NCBI RefSeq assembly: GCF_030818655.1 | Contig: NZ_JAUTAN010000001.1 | Span: 3,906,001-3,970,000, forward strand | Origin: Nocardioides zeae | GTDB lineage: Bacteria > Actinomycetota > Actinomycetes > Propionibacteriales > Nocardioidaceae | DNA: 64,000 nucleotides | Direction: 5' to 3' | In this document: positions 25,925 to 35,763 of the stretch, one piece after another | Layout: the number at the start of each line of letters is the position of its first letter | Position numbering within the stretch: position 1 is the stretch's first letter | Position numbers and translations under genes: made by a program | The notes under the pieces: model-generated | Database searches by the model: none | What the model saw: only the letters and a program-made list of their open reading frames with translations | Told to the model about the DNA's origin: nothing

Positions 25925-27462
25925 GCGTTGCTCCTCACAGAGGTCGGCAGCGGGAAGCCCCCGACTGCGGTTTCGAGTGCCTGCGCGACGCGCAGGACGG
26001 TGGCGTCATCGAACTTCTTGCCGATGATCTGCAGGCCGACCGGAAGACCGTCGACGAGTCCTGCAGGGACCGAGCAGGCCGGGTGGCCGGTGACGTCGAA
26101 GGCCGCGGTGTTGGTGAGCATCTCCAGGGCACGGCCCAGGACGTCGGCCACCGGGGCGTCGGCGTCGGGGATCACCGTCGGGCGCATCGGCGTGGTCGGC
26201 ATGACGAGGACGTCGAAGCGCTCCAGCGCGGCGTCGTAGGCGGCAGCGAGCTGCGGCTCGAGGTTGCGGGCCATCGCGTAGTGCGTGCCGTGGGAGGTCT
26301 CGAGCGCGTGCCGGCCGGCGAGCAGGACGAGCTTCACCGTCTCGGAGAAGGCGCTCGGGTCCTGGCGCCACGTGCGCCCGTAGAACTCCATCTGGTCGGG
26401 GTCGTACAGGCCCTTCCAGTTGAGCCCGTACCCATTGCCGTCGACCATCTGGTAGGTCGCGCCCTCGACGGAGATGACGTCCCACAGTGCGGCGCCGTGG
26501 CTGTGCCAGGGGATCGAGACCTCCTCGGCGACGAGGCCGGCGCCCTCGAGCGTGGCGATGGCGTCACGGACGGCGGCGTCGACCTCGGGCTCGGAGCTGG
26601 CCAGGCCGAAGCCCTCGGTGACGATGCCGATCCGGAGTCCGGCGACCGGCTCGTCGAGCGCGGCGACGTAGTCGACCGCCTCGATCACGTCGGGCTGGCG
26701 GGGATCGACGCCGTCGACCCCCGCGATCGCCGTGAGGACGCGGGCGGCGTCCCGGGTGGTGCGTGTGATCGGGCCGATCTGGTCGATCGTCTGCTCGATC
26801 GGGAAGGCGCCGGTGTAGGGGACCAGGCCCCATGTCGGCTTGTGGCCCACCACGCCGCACCAGGCGGCGGGCAGCCGGATGGAGCCGCCCTGGTCGCATC
26901 CCAGGGCCGCGTCGACGATGCCGCTGGCGACGAGTGCCGCGCTGCCGCTGGAGGAGCCGGCCGTGGAGCGCGTCTCGTCCCAGGGGTTGCGGACCGGGCC
27001 GGACTTGGCGGTGTGGGAGCCGCCGGAGAAGCACAGGTCCTCGCACACGGCCTTGCCGGCGATCGTCGCGCCCGCGTCCAGCAGACGGGCGACGGTGGTG
27101 GCGTCCTGACGGGGCACGAAGCCCTCGAGCATCCGCGAGCCGTTCATCATCGGGACGCCGCCGACGGCGGTGTTGTCCTTCACCGCCACCCGGAGCCCGG
27201 CCAGCGGACCATCGGCAGCGCCGGTGATCTCGGTGGTGACGTACCAGGCGCCGAAGGGGTTCTCCTCGTCCCGGGGTCGGGTCCACTCCCGCGCGGGCGC
27301 GGTCGGGGCGATCTCGGCGTAGAGCTCCTCGACGACGTTCCAGGACTGCAGCAGTCCGGTGGCGGCGCCGTGGTAGGTGTCGAGGTCGGTCTCGGCGATG
27401 CCCAGGCCGGATGCGCCGGCGATGCGCTCGACGTCGCCGCGTGTCGGTGGGGTCAGGCTCAC
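25921..27462 (-). CDS. Amidase of the amidase-signature family (amide to acid), first gene of the nitrile operon
   Basis: 513 aa from the GTG at 27462, preceded by GGAGGAACAT. The Ser-cisSer-Lys triad is visible: Lys95 ([12 protein letters not shown]), cis-Ser near 170 ([12 protein letters not shown]) and Ser194 ([16 protein letters not shown]). The long N-terminal part and [21 protein letters not shown] match the enantioselective amidases paired with nitrile hydratases. It hydrolyses the amide made by NHase to the acid plus ammonia. It is followed with 4-nt overlap by nthB and transcribed divergently from an ArsR gene. Confidence 0.93.
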   Translation of the reverse strand: MSLTPPTRGDVERIAGASGLGIAETDLDTYHGAATGLLQSWNVVEELYAEIAPTAPAREWTRPRDEENPFGAWYVTTEITGAADGPLAGLRVAVKDNTAVGGVPMMNGSRMLEGFVPRQDATTVARLLDAGATIAGKAVCEDLCFSGGSHTAKSGPVRNPWDETRSTAGSSSGSAALVASGIVDAALGCDQGGSIRLPAAWCGVVGHKPTWGLVPYTGAFPIEQTIDQIGPITRTTRDAARVLTAIAGVDGVDPRQPDVIEAVDYVAALDEPVAGLRIGIVTEGFGLASSEPEVDAAVRDAIATLEGAGLVAEEVSIPWHSHGAALWDVISVEGATYQMVDGNGYGLNWKGLYDPDQMEFYGRTWRQDPSAFSETVKLVLLAGRHALETSHGTHYAMARNLEPQLAAAYDAALERFDVLVMPTTPMRPTVIPDADAPVADVLGRALEMLTNTAAFDVTGHPACSVPAGLVDGLPVGLQIIGKKFDDATVLRVAQALETAVGGFPLPTSVRSNA

Positions 27463-27476
27463 ATGTTCCTCCGATG

Positions 27477-27597
27477 TGTCAATCAGCGTTGACGGATGCA
27501 GGAGGAGCGAACGCCTGTCGCCTGAACATGTCAATAGATGTCGACAGATTTACTAGCAGGCGACCGTTGCCTGCTAACGTGTGTCGACTGGCTGACA
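27477..27597. promoter_or_regulatory. Operator region between the nitrile operon and its ArsR regulator
   Basis: This 155-bp divergent gap is clearly less GC-rich than the genes. It carries TGTC-N10-GACR at 27477-27494 and 27529-27546 (both starting TGTCAAT), and TGTC-N8-GACA at 27582-27597. A perfect 8-bp dyad, TAGCAGGC-N7-GCCTGCTA, lies at 27554-27576. Repeated, similar dyads on both sides of the gap suggest binding sites for the adjacent ArsR-family repressor. Confidence 0.6.
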
Positions 27598-27617
27598 TGA
27601 GACCGAAGAGGTGACCG

Positions 27618-27989
27618 GTGGTGCGCAACGCGGCGCAGACGGCGTTCGAGGCCCTGTCCGACCCCATCCGGCGACGGATCCTCCACCTCCTCGCGGAGAA
27701 CGACGAGACGACCGCCGGTGCCCTGGCGGACGCCATCCAGGAGGTGGGGCGCACGGCGATCTCGAGCCACCTGCGGGTGCTGCGCAGCGCCGCCCTCGTC
27801 GTCGAGCGGCGCGAGGGGCGGTACCGCTACTACGCGCTGCACCCCGACGGGCCCGTGCTGGACGCGCTCGGGTTCCTGCAGTCGATCCTGGCCCAGGGCG
27901 CCTCGCCCGCCTCCACCGGTGCTCCTGCCGTCTCCCCTATCGTGACGTCGAGCGACGACGAGGTCGCCGACGCTGCCGAGGCCTCGTAG
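27618..27989 (+). CDS. ArsR-family transcriptional regulator of the nitrile locus
   Basis: 123 aa. The GTG at 27618 follows AAGAGGTGA. The winged helix is complete: FEALSDPIRRRILHLLAENDETTAGALADAIQE, then recognition helix RTAISSHLRVLRSAALVVERREGRYRYYALHP. No Cys metal site (ELCVCDL type) is present, so it is not a metal sensor of the classic kind. In the Rhodococcus rhodochrous J1 low-molecular-mass nitrile hydratase cluster, an ArsR-like NhlD and AmiC-like NhlC control expression; the same pair of families is found here. A regulatory role here is inferred from position. Confidence 0.87.
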   Translation: MVRNAAQTAFEALSDPIRRRILHLLAENDETTAGALADAIQEVGRTAISSHLRVLRSAALVVERREGRYRYYALHPDGPVLDALGFLQSILAQGASPASTGAPAVSPIVTSSDDEVADAAEAS

Positions 27990-28041
27990 GCCCTGACCCA
28001 CCCGCCCCGCCCCCGGGGCCCTCACGAGGGGCACGCACCGC

Positions 28042-29499
28042 ATGACCACGGTCGTCCTCGTCGCCGGTGAGCGACACACCCTCTCGGCGGGGGACCTCTA
28101 TGCCTCCTTCGGCTCGCGGGGGCCCGGTGGTGCCACAGCGGGCGCCGGGGGGTGGCTGCTCGACGTCGACTGCGCCGTCGTGCGTCCCGGCGCGCCCGTC
28201 AGCGCGCGGATCCCGCTGGGCGAGGACGGGCCGGTCGTGCTCCTGCTCGGGCGGATCAGCGCCTGCGTCCCCGGGCGCCGCATCACGGTCGTCCACGACC
28301 AGCCGTGGCGGGGACGGCTGCAGCTGCACTTCACCGACGAGGTGAGCGACGGCGTACCGGGGTGCCGTCTGCGGGTGACCGCCGACCTCGACGAGGCGGG
28401 GCTGGCCTGGTGGATGGAGCAGCGCGGGTGGCGGGACGACCGCGCGCCCGCGGCGGACGTGCACCGCATCGGCCTCCTGACGAGCAAGACGGGGCCGGGT
28501 GCGGTGTTCGCGCAGGCGTGCGAGTACCTCGCCCGCCTCGCCGTCGACCGCGTCAACGCCGAGGGCGGCCTCGCGGGCCGGCGCCTCGAGGTGGTGGTCC
28601 ACGACGACGCCACCGACCCGGGCCGTGCCGCCGTGGAGGCCCGGCGGATGGTGCAGGACGGGTGCCGCGCGATCATCGGCAGCGTCACCAGCGCCTCCTT
28701 CGAGGCGGTACGACGCGCCGTCGCCGACACCGGCATCCCCCTCATCCACGGCGTGCTCAACGAGGGGGGCGCGGGGGAGGACAACGTCTTCCGGTGGGGC
28801 GAGCGCCCGCTCGCGCAGATGCGGGCCGCCACGCGGCACCTGCGTCCCGCGGAGGTCGGCCACCGCTGGCACCTCATCGGCAACGACTACTCGTGGTCGC
28901 ACGGCGCGCACGCCGCGAGTCGCCGGGCCGTCGACGAGATCGGCGGCGAGGTGGTGACGAGCATCCTGACGCCCCTGGGCACGACCGACTTCGCCGAGGC
29001 CATCGAGCGGCTGCAGCGGAGCGACGCACGGGTCGTCGTGTCGTCGCTGGTCGGCGCGGACGAGGTCGCCTTCGAGCGCCAGATGTGGCGCTCCGGGCTG
29101 CGGGAGCGCTGCACCGTGGTGTCGCTCGTCATGGACGAGTCGACGCGGGAGCACATCGGCGACGAGGCGGCGGCGGGCATCTGGACGGCGCTCGGCTACT
29201 TCGACGGCCTCGAGACCGAGGCCAACGTCGCGCTCCGCCGCACCTACCGCGAGCAGTACGGCGCGTGGGCGCCCCCGCTGTCGAGCCTGTCGGAGGGCGT
29301 CTACGAGGCGATCCTGCTGTACGCCGCGGCCGTGCGCCGGTCGGGTGGCGAGGGGGGATCGGAGGTGGTGCGGGAGCTGCGCGCGGTGGGCGGGGACCTG
29401 CCACGCGGGCGCGTCCTCGCCGCGGGACCGCACGCCATGGCCCAGCAGATCCACGTCGCCCGGTCGGTGCCCGGCGGGTTCCGGATCGCCGGGGCCTGA
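28042..29499 (+). CDS. Cytosolic AmiC/NhlC-like amide sensor with an extra N-terminal domain
   Basis: 485 aa from the ATG at 28042, with GAGGGG upstream. Residues ~145-485 are a type I periplasmic-binding fold: HRIGLLTSKTGPGAVFAQACEYLARLAVDRVN, IIGSVTSASFEAVRR, HGVLNEGGAGEDNVF, YSWSHGAHAASRRAVDEIGGEVV and GLETEANVALRRTYREQYG. It is closest in pattern to AmiC/urea-amide binding proteins. There is no signal peptide, so it should stay in the cytosol as a sensor rather than an ABC receptor. Residues 1-~140 form a separate beta-rich domain (VVLLLGRISACVPGRRITVV) that I cannot name. It follows the ArsR gene by 52 bp and is probably co-transcribed. Confidence 0.82.
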   Translation: MTTVVLVAGERHTLSAGDLYASFGSRGPGGATAGAGGWLLDVDCAVVRPGAPVSARIPLGEDGPVVLLLGRISACVPGRRITVVHDQPWRGRLQLHFTDEVSDGVPGCRLRVTADLDEAGLAWWMEQRGWRDDRAPAADVHRIGLLTSKTGPGAVFAQACEYLARLAVDRVNAEGGLAGRRLEVVVHDDATDPGRAAVEARRMVQDGCRAIIGSVTSASFEAVRRAVADTGIPLIHGVLNEGGAGEDNVFRWGERPLAQMRAATRHLRPAEVGHRWHLIGNDYSWSHGAHAASRRAVDEIGGEVVTSILTPLGTTDFAEAIERLQRSDARVVVSSLVGADEVAFERQMWRSGLRERCTVVSLVMDESTREHIGDEAAAGIWTALGYFDGLETEANVALRRTYREQYGAWAPPLSSLSEGVYEAILLYAAAVRRSGGEGGSEVVRELRAVGGDLPRGRVLAAGPHAMAQQIHVARSVPGGFRIAGA

Positions 29500-29558
29500 C
29501 CGTCGTGGTCGCGCCCCGGCGACGCGGGTGGGTGACGCAGGGGGGTGACGCAGGCGGG

Positions 29559-30034
29559 TCAGGCGGAGGCGATCCTGCGCTCCAGGGCGAGGAACTCCTC
29601 GTCGGTCAGCACCCGTGACCGGATGAGGAACCGCACGCCCTCGGGGGCCTCGAGCGAGAACCCGGCACCCCGGCCCTTCACCACGTCGATGGTGAGGTGG
29701 GTGTGCTTCCAGTACTCGAACTGCGCCTTCGACATCCACACCGGCACGCCGCGCTCGAGCCCGACGTCGAGGTCGCCCAGGTGCACGTCGGCGTCGCCGG
29801 TGATGAAGTCGCCGTCGGGGTAGCACATCGGCGCCGACCCGTCGCAGCAGCCGCCGGACTGGTGGAACATCACCGGACCGTGGGTCTCGGTGAGGCTGCG
29901 GACGAGCTCCGCCGCCGCGTCGGTGACCGAGACCCGCACCGGCTCGGGCGGCAGCGGCGAGTCCTCCGTGACGCCGAGGGCGCCGTCCGGGAGGTCGCTC
30001 GTCGTGCCGGCCGAACCGGTGTCGGGCGTCGTCA

Positions 30035-30035
<1 letters not shown>
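29559..30035 (-). CDS. DUF779 protein, aldehyde dehydrogenase partner
   Basis: 158 aa. The ATG at 30035 overlaps the ALDH stop (TGATG). The core has FHQSGGCCDGSAPMCYPDGDF, HLGDLDVGLERGVPVWMSKAQFEYWKHTHLTIDVVKGRGAGFSLE and FLIRSRVLTDEEF. The GGCCDG Cys pair plus a third Cys could bind metal or form a redox centre. The family is known only from its tight link to acetaldehyde/aldehyde dehydrogenase genes, and its role is unknown. The first 35 residues are a variable linker. Confidence 0.88.
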
Positions 30036-31558
<1,523 letters not shown>

Positions 31559-31619
31559 GGGATGTGTTCTCCTCGCTGAGGCAGGTGTGTGACTGCCCTC
31601 ACACCGTAGGAAGTCCCAC

Positions 31620-31635
31620 GTTGCACCCTCGTTGC
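31620..31635. promoter_or_regulatory. Direct-repeat motif GTTGC-N6-GTTGC upstream of ALDH
   Basis: GTTGC at 31620-31624 and 31631-31635, 11 bp apart, about 65 bp upstream of the ALDH start. The same motif with the same spacing and orientation relative to the gene lies upstream of the GAF regulator at 34066-34081. Confidence 0.55.
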
Positions 31636-31707
31636 GACGGGCGCCGCGGGCCCGGACGGGTCCGGACCCGCGGCGTACCGGGGTGGCGGCCCGGCGTCCC
31701 CGCGTCC

Positions 31708-32568
31708 TCAGCCGACCGTGATCGCGCCGTCGGTGATGACCACGTAGAAGCGCTTGCGGTTCTGGCTCGTCGTGACGGAGCCGTCGCTCAGGCGGGGGCT
31801 GATGACGAGGTGCTCGGCGTTGTTGGTGCCGGCCGGGGCGCAGGCCACGACGCCCGCGAGGCCGCAGAGCGTCGCGCTGATCTCGCCCGAGAACTCGGGG
31901 TTGGCGTCGGGGCTGGCGGCGCGGCCGTTGGTGACGCCGTCGCCGTTCTGGTCGACCTGGTTCTGCAGGGCGATGGTGGCGACGATGCCCGACCCGGACA
32001 GGTCCTCGCCGGCGTCGACGTAGACGTTGCCCGCGGCGCGCAGCGCGTTGGACGGCGAGCCGGCGGGGGCGGTGTTGGCGAGCTCGGGGTACGCCGCAGC
32101 GACCTCGAAGCCGCCCGACTGGGCGACGATCGCGCCGGTGGCGTCGACGAGGAACCAGCGCGTGGTGCTGCCGTCCTCGCCCCGGGGACCCTGCTCGCCC
32201 TGCGGGCCCTGCTCACCCTGGGGACCCTGCTCCCCGGCGGGGCCCTGGGCGCCGCGCGGACCCGCCGCGCCGGCCGGGCCCTGCGGGCCGCGGGCGCCGG
32301 TGGCGCCCTTCGGGCCGGCGGGGAGCTGGTTCTTGGCGAAGTCCTGGCGGAACAGCGAGCCGTCGCGCACGTCGAGGCCGGTGATGGACCCGTTGCGGAT
32401 GTCCTCGCCGCCGATGAGCTTGGCGGCGTACGCACCGGTGCCGCTCGAGGCGGCGACGAGGGCGACGGTGGCGACGGCGAACGCGGGCGTGACGCGGACG
32501 CTGCGGAGGCGGGCAGGGAGGCGGGAGGTCAGGCGGGAGGCGAGCGACGGGCGCGAGGACGAGGACAT
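31708..32568 (-). CDS. Exported collagen-like protein
   Basis: 286 aa from the ATG at 32568. An Arg-rich n-region and hydrophobic segment ([22 protein letters not shown]) form a signal. Residues ~82-131 are Gly-X-Y triplets ([32 protein letters not shown]) that can form a triple helix. The C-terminal domain of ~150 residues ([30 protein letters not shown]) is beta-rich, with one Cys pair. The stretch before the triplets ([25 protein letters not shown]) is shared by many actinobacterial collagen-like proteins. It is a surface or secreted protein of unknown role. It lies between the ALDH operon and its likely regulator. Confidence 0.85.
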   Translation of the reverse strand: MSSSSRPSLASRLTSRLPARLRSVRVTPAFAVATVALVAASSGTGAYAAKLIGGEDIRNGSITGLDVRDGSLFRQDFAKNQLPAGPKGATGARGPQGPAGAAGPRGAQGPAGEQGPQGEQGPQGEQGPRGEDGSTTRWFLVDATGAIVAQSGGFEVAAAYPELANTAPAGSPSNALRAAGNVYVDAGEDLSGSGIVATIALQNQVDQNGDGVTNGRAASPDANPEFSGEISATLCGLAGVVACAPAGTNNAEHLVISPRLSDGSVTTSQNRKRFYVVITDGAITVG

Positions 32569-32699
32569 GGCGAGGCCTTTCCGGGAGGGAGGAACGGAGC
32601 CGTTCCACCCGCGGTTCGGCCCCGGCGGCGCGCCGGATGGCGAGGACTAGACCACTTTCGTGACCGGGGTCACTCCCAGCCCGGTTCCCGGTGGCCGTT

Positions 32700-33938
32700 T
32701 CAGAGCCCGAGGTCGCGGTCGAGCCGCGCCAGCTGGCCGTCGATCAGCGGCAGCATGGGCGACGTCGGGCCGACGGCACGACGCTGGGCCTGCCACATCT
32801 CGTAGTCGTCGGCGCCCCAGGTCGAGCGGGTCCACTGCGACATGAGGTCGGCCTCCCGCGAGCGCAGCAGCGCCTCGCGCAGCTGGGACTCGAGGCTCTC
32901 GCGCAGGCGTACGACGCCGGGTGCCGTCGACCGCGGGAGCACGGGCCCGCCGTACGCGCGCATCGCCGCGCGGAGGTCGCCCGCCGCGAGCATCGCCTCG
33001 ACGGTCAGCCAGTCGCCGGTGACCTGGGCGGTCAACCGGTAGGGCCGCGAGGCGAGGAGGTCGCCGCCGAGGAGGTGGCGGAGCCGGTTCAGCTCGGCGC
33101 GCAGGGTGGAGGAGCCGGCGCCGTCCTCGGCGTACAGGAGCACCGCCAGCTCGTCCCCGCTCAGGCCCTGCGGCGAGCTGCCCAGCAGCATGAGGATCTC
33201 GCTGTGCCGGGGCGAGAGGCGCAGCGTCTGCGGGGCGCCGCCGGCGCCCTCGAGGGTGAGGAGCGCGTCGGAGCGGCCGAGGCCCTCCATCACGATCCGC
33301 GGGCCGGCGGCCGACGGGGCGGTCGCGCGCCGGTCCTGGCGGCTGAGGAGGTCGCGGGCCAGCTCGAGCTCGGCCATGCGGGCGGCGGCCCGGATCATGG
33401 CCATGGTCTGGGGCACGACGATCTGGTCCCCGCCCGTGATGTCGAGGACGCCCAGCAGTGCGTTGGTGCCGGGGTCGTGGATGGGCGCGGCCGCGCAGCT
33501 CCAGCCCTGCACGGAGGAGCGGAAGTGCTCGTCGCGCACGATGCTGACGGGCTGGTCGAGCGCGAGCGCGAGACCGGGGGCGTTGGTGCCCGCGAGGCGC
33601 TCGTCCCAGTTGGAGCCCTCGACGAAGCCGATGGCCTCGCAGCGGCGCAGCGTCGTCGGCGTGCCGCAGACCCACAGCAGGTTTCCCTCGGCGTCGGAGA
33701 CGGCCATCACCGCGTCGCAGTCGCGGGCCGCGTGGCCGAGCACCTCGTCGAGCAGGGGGAACGCGCGGGCGAGGGGGTGCGCGTCGCGGCGGTCCTTGAG
33801 GTCGCTCTCGGGGACGGTGATGGGCGCACTCGCGGCATCGGGGCGCACGCCGGCGGAGGCGGACCGGTGCCACGAGTCGACGACGGCCGAGCGCATGGCG
33901 TCGCGGCCGCGCATGGAGAGAACGTCGGACCTCGTCAT
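32700..33938 (-). CDS. GAF-domain regulator with C-terminal winged helix, likely regulator of the ALDH operon
   Basis: 412 aa from the ATG at 33938, which has GAGGGGTGG upstream; an ATG six codons earlier is the alternative. SWHRSASAGVRPD at the start is the AcoR-type N-terminus. The GAF domain follows (DCDAVMAVSDAEGNLLWVCG, GFVEGSNWDERLAGTNAPGLAL, CAAAPIHDP, LLGVLDITGG). There is no sigma-54 AAA+ domain. Instead a winged-helix segment (LSPRHSEILMLLGSSPQGLSGDELAVLLY...LRAELNRLRHLLGG) is present. Such proteins often sit beside AcoD/DUF779 genes in actinobacteria. The motif shared by its promoter and that of ALDH supports autoregulation and control of ALDH. Confidence 0.85.
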   Translation of the reverse strand: MTRSDVLSMRGRDAMRSAVVDSWHRSASAGVRPDAASAPITVPESDLKDRRDAHPLARAFPLLDEVLGHAARDCDAVMAVSDAEGNLLWVCGTPTTLRRCEAIGFVEGSNWDERLAGTNAPGLALALDQPVSIVRDEHFRSSVQGWSCAAAPIHDPGTNALLGVLDITGGDQIVVPQTMAMIRAAARMAELELARDLLSRQDRRATAPSAAGPRIVMEGLGRSDALLTLEGAGGAPQTLRLSPRHSEILMLLGSSPQGLSGDELAVLLYAEDGAGSSTLRAELNRLRHLLGGDLLASRPYRLTAQVTGDWLTVEAMLAAGDLRAAMRAYGGPVLPRSTAPGVVRLRESLESQLREALLRSREADLMSQWTRSTWGADDYEMWQAQRRAVGPTSPMLPLIDGQLARLDRDLGL

Positions 33939-34065
33939 GCGGACCACCCCTCGCATCCCGACCCCGTGGCGTCGTTGCCGTGCCGCAGCGGTCCGGGCCG
34001 GTTCGACGGGCCGGACGACGCCGCGGTGAGCGGGGTCACAGTTGCATGATGCTCCGCATTGCGAC

Positions 34066-34081
34066 GTTGCGCCAACGTTGC
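34066..34081. promoter_or_regulatory. Direct-repeat motif GTTGC-N6-GTTGC upstream of the GAF regulator
   Basis: GTTGC at 34066-34070 and 34077-34081. The motif overlaps the perfect dyad ACGTTG-CGC-CAACGT (34065-34079). It lies ~130 bp upstream of the regulator start. A lone GTTGC is at 34041. Confidence 0.5.
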
Positions 34082-34164
34082 AGGCCGTGCGACGTGTGGG
34101 TAGGTCGGGTGGGTCGCTCGCCCGTCGCGCGTTGCCCGTCGCCCGTTCGCCCGTCGCCCGTCGC

Positions 34165-34212
34165 GGACGTCATGCGATGTGGTGGCCCGGGCGACCGGGG
34201 CGCATGACGTCC
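34165..34212. repeat. 48-bp palindromic repeat, copy 1
   Basis: The arms GGACGTCATGCG and CGCATGACGTCC (12 bp, exact) enclose a 24-bp GC-rich loop containing GGGCGACCGG. It is intergenic, between the GAF regulator and tRNA-Ser. It is the same element as at 34228-34275 and 47995-48042. Confidence 0.9.
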
Positions 34213-34227
34213 CGAGCGGTGGTCGCC

Positions 34228-34275
34228 GGACGTCATGCGGAGCGGCGGCCGGGGCGACCGGCCCGCATGACGTCC
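34228..34275. repeat. 48-bp palindromic repeat, copy 2
   Basis: Identical 12-bp arms and a 24-bp loop holding GGCGGCCGGGGCGACCGG. It lies 15 bp from copy 1 in the same orientation, giving a tandem pair like a BIME/REP doublet. Confidence 0.9.
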
Positions 34276-34338
34276 CGCGAGGGGGTGGGCCGGGATCCGA
34301 TTTCGGCACCGCGCCCGCCGTCCGCTAATGTCTCCCGC

Positions 34339-34428
34339 GGTGGCGTGTCCGAGCGGCCTAAGGAGAACGCCTCGAAAGCGTTTGTGGGTGCAAGCCCACC
34401 GAGGGTTCAAATCCCTCCGCCACCGCCA
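34339..34428 (+). tRNA. tRNA-Ser (anticodon CGA)
   Basis: The acceptor arm GGTGGCG pairs with CGCCACC, followed by discriminator G and an encoded CCA end (34426-34428). The anticodon stem AACGC/GCGTT holds loop CTCGAAA with anticodon CGA, reading UCG serine codons. A long variable arm (TGTGGGTGCAAGCCCACC) is typical of class II serine tRNAs. The T arm is GAGGG-TTCAAAT-CCCTC. 90 nt in total. Confidence 0.97.
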
Positions 34429-34434
34429 GCACGG

Positions 34435-34469
34435 GAGAACCCCCGCCGAGAGTCTCGGCGGGGGTTCTC
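34435..34469 (+). terminator. Strong perfect hairpin after tRNA-Ser
   Basis: GAGAACCCCCGCCGAGA and its exact complement are separated by a single G: 17 bp of stem. It starts 7 nt after the CCA end of the tRNA. Confidence 0.9.
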
Positions 34470-34855
34470 TGCGTTCCGCCCGACCCACCGCGCATCCCGG
34501 AGGCGCGCGGACGCTCGACCCGGGTCGTCATCCGGTGAGCGTGATCGTCTGATCGGCGGCCTCGGCCAGGCCCGGATCGTGACTCTGTGTCCATGCGGCC
34601 GCGGAGCATCCGAGGGGGGTGTGTGGGCTCGTCGCAGGGCGCCTCGCGCGGAGGTGAGCCGCTCGGCGCCGAAGTGACGTGACACCTCAGCGCCGACTTT
34701 CCGCCTCCGGTCCGAGGCGTACAGGTTCAAGAAATGATCGCGCATCTGAACGCGCGACCCTCCCGGTTCGTCCATGGCCGTTTTTTTGCTGGGGCCTCGC
34801 GCCGAGTGGGCGGTGGTCTACGTGAGTGGACGGCCGGCCTCGGGTGCCGCGGTCA
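34470..34855. other. Non-coding stretch after tRNA-Ser
   Basis: About 385 bp without a convincing gene on either strand. A T7 run lies at about 34790. Codon bias fades towards the right and GC drops as the next island begins. No second copy of the tRNA 3' end was found here, so no attachment site can be claimed. Confidence 0.6.
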
Positions 34856-34883
34856 TTGACAGCAGCCTCAGGCGAGCCATAAT
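34856..34883 (+). promoter_or_regulatory. Consensus-like sigma-70 promoter of the low-GC island
   Basis: TTGACA (34856-34861), a 16-bp spacer and CATAAT (34878-34883), followed 37 nt later by the GTG start at 34920. It is far closer to the general consensus than the other promoters in this window. Confidence 0.7.
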
Positions 34884-34919
34884 CTCGCCCAACTGATCGA
34901 CAACATGGGGGATGAAGTC

Positions 34920-35762
34920 GTGTATCAGGTTGAGTTGGATATTTTCTCCGGCCGTCCGAACCCGGTGTGGTCGCTGAATGCGGCGGAGGCCGCCGAATTC
35001 GCGCAGCGCCTCGGTGATGGCACCGTTCCTGTCGTGCCGGTCAATGTCGACAGTGGCCAGCTCGGATACCGAGGGTACATCATGACAGCGACCGGCCATG
35101 ATGCAGATGAATTACGCCGTCAGGGGAAGGCGACAACCTTCCGGGTGCATGCGCACATGGCCCAGGCGGGGTACGACTTGGCGGCTGAGGAGTTCCTGCT
35201 CGGTGCGCTCGAGCGCTCCGATGGCGTTTCGGAAGCAGAAGCGGGCGTGCTGTCTGAGGCTGTTCGATGGGACCTCGAAGAATCTCATCCCGAAGTCGCG
35301 TCCGCTGCCGCAGCATGCAGCCTCCTATATACCAGCTGGAACGACTTTTCGTTCTGGAATGGCAGCAGGCGCCCCAACAACAATTGCTACAACTACGCAG
35401 CAAACTATGCCAGCAACACTTTTGCACAGCCCGGACGTCAGGGCGGCGGAACGTTCACGCAGATGACTGCAGCAAACATCAAAGCCGCTATGCATCGTGA
35501 CGGCTGGAGGTTGGATTGCATCGGCGGAAACCTGAGAGTGGCGTTGGTGATCTGGCCCGGAGTGGATTATCACTTCTACCGCCAGAATCTGAACGGCTCG
35601 ACGGTTCGATGGTGCCACAAGCCGGGCCAGACGGCGGCGCGAAATACGGACAACTCGGGCCGATATATAACCAATCCGCAAACGTGTGATCGTGGGAACT
35701 ACACAACGTGGGGTGGTGCCCATGTGTTCAGTAACGGCGTCAGGTCGAGGACGGTGCGTTGA
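34920..35762 (+). CDS. Two-domain protein with NCYNYA motif, probable papain-like fold (low-GC island)
   Basis: 280 aa from the GTG at 34920, with GGGGGAT 7 nt upstream; an in-frame ATG at 34905 lacks such a site. Residues 1-~120 carry ELDIFSGRPNPVWSL, a motif seen in many unnamed actinobacterial and proteobacterial proteins. The C-terminal half has RRPNNNCYNYAANYASNTFAQPG, then DYHFYRQNLNGS, WCHKPGQT, ARNTDNSGRYITNP and DRGNYTTWGGAHVF. Cys in NCYNYA, His in YHFYRQ and the later Asn/Asp look like a Cys-His-Asn arrangement of a cysteine-peptidase-like fold; this is inference. No signal peptide. The GC and codon use are lower than its neighbours, suggesting transfer. Confidence 0.7.
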   Translation: MYQVELDIFSGRPNPVWSLNAAEAAEFAQRLGDGTVPVVPVNVDSGQLGYRGYIMTATGHDADELRRQGKATTFRVHAHMAQAGYDLAAEEFLLGALERSDGVSEAEAGVLSEAVRWDLEESHPEVASAAAACSLLYTSWNDFSFWNGSRRPNNNCYNYAANYASNTFAQPGRQGGGTFTQMTAANIKAAMHRDGWRLDCIGGNLRVALVIWPGVDYHFYRQNLNGSTVRWCHKPGQTAARNTDNSGRYITNPQTCDRGNYTTWGGAHVFSNGVRSRTVR

Positions 35763-35763
35763 C

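Noticed and set aside
28042..29499. ABC transporter substrate receptor
   Set aside because: No signal peptide or lipobox and no permease or ATPase genes adjacent; context fits an AmiC-like sensor.
31708..32568. Tandem DNA repeat or phage tail fibre at the Gly-X-Y region
   Set aside because: Triplets vary at DNA level, the gene has its own signal segment and there are no phage genes nearby; a collagen-like surface protein explains it.
33939..34338. Small genes in the 400-bp gap before tRNA-Ser
   Set aside because: All frames there run through the palindromic repeats and show no start site or conserved sequence.
34435..34469. Another member of the palindromic repeat family
   Set aside because: Arms are unrelated to the 48-bp family, loop is one base and position right after a tRNA fits an ordinary terminator.
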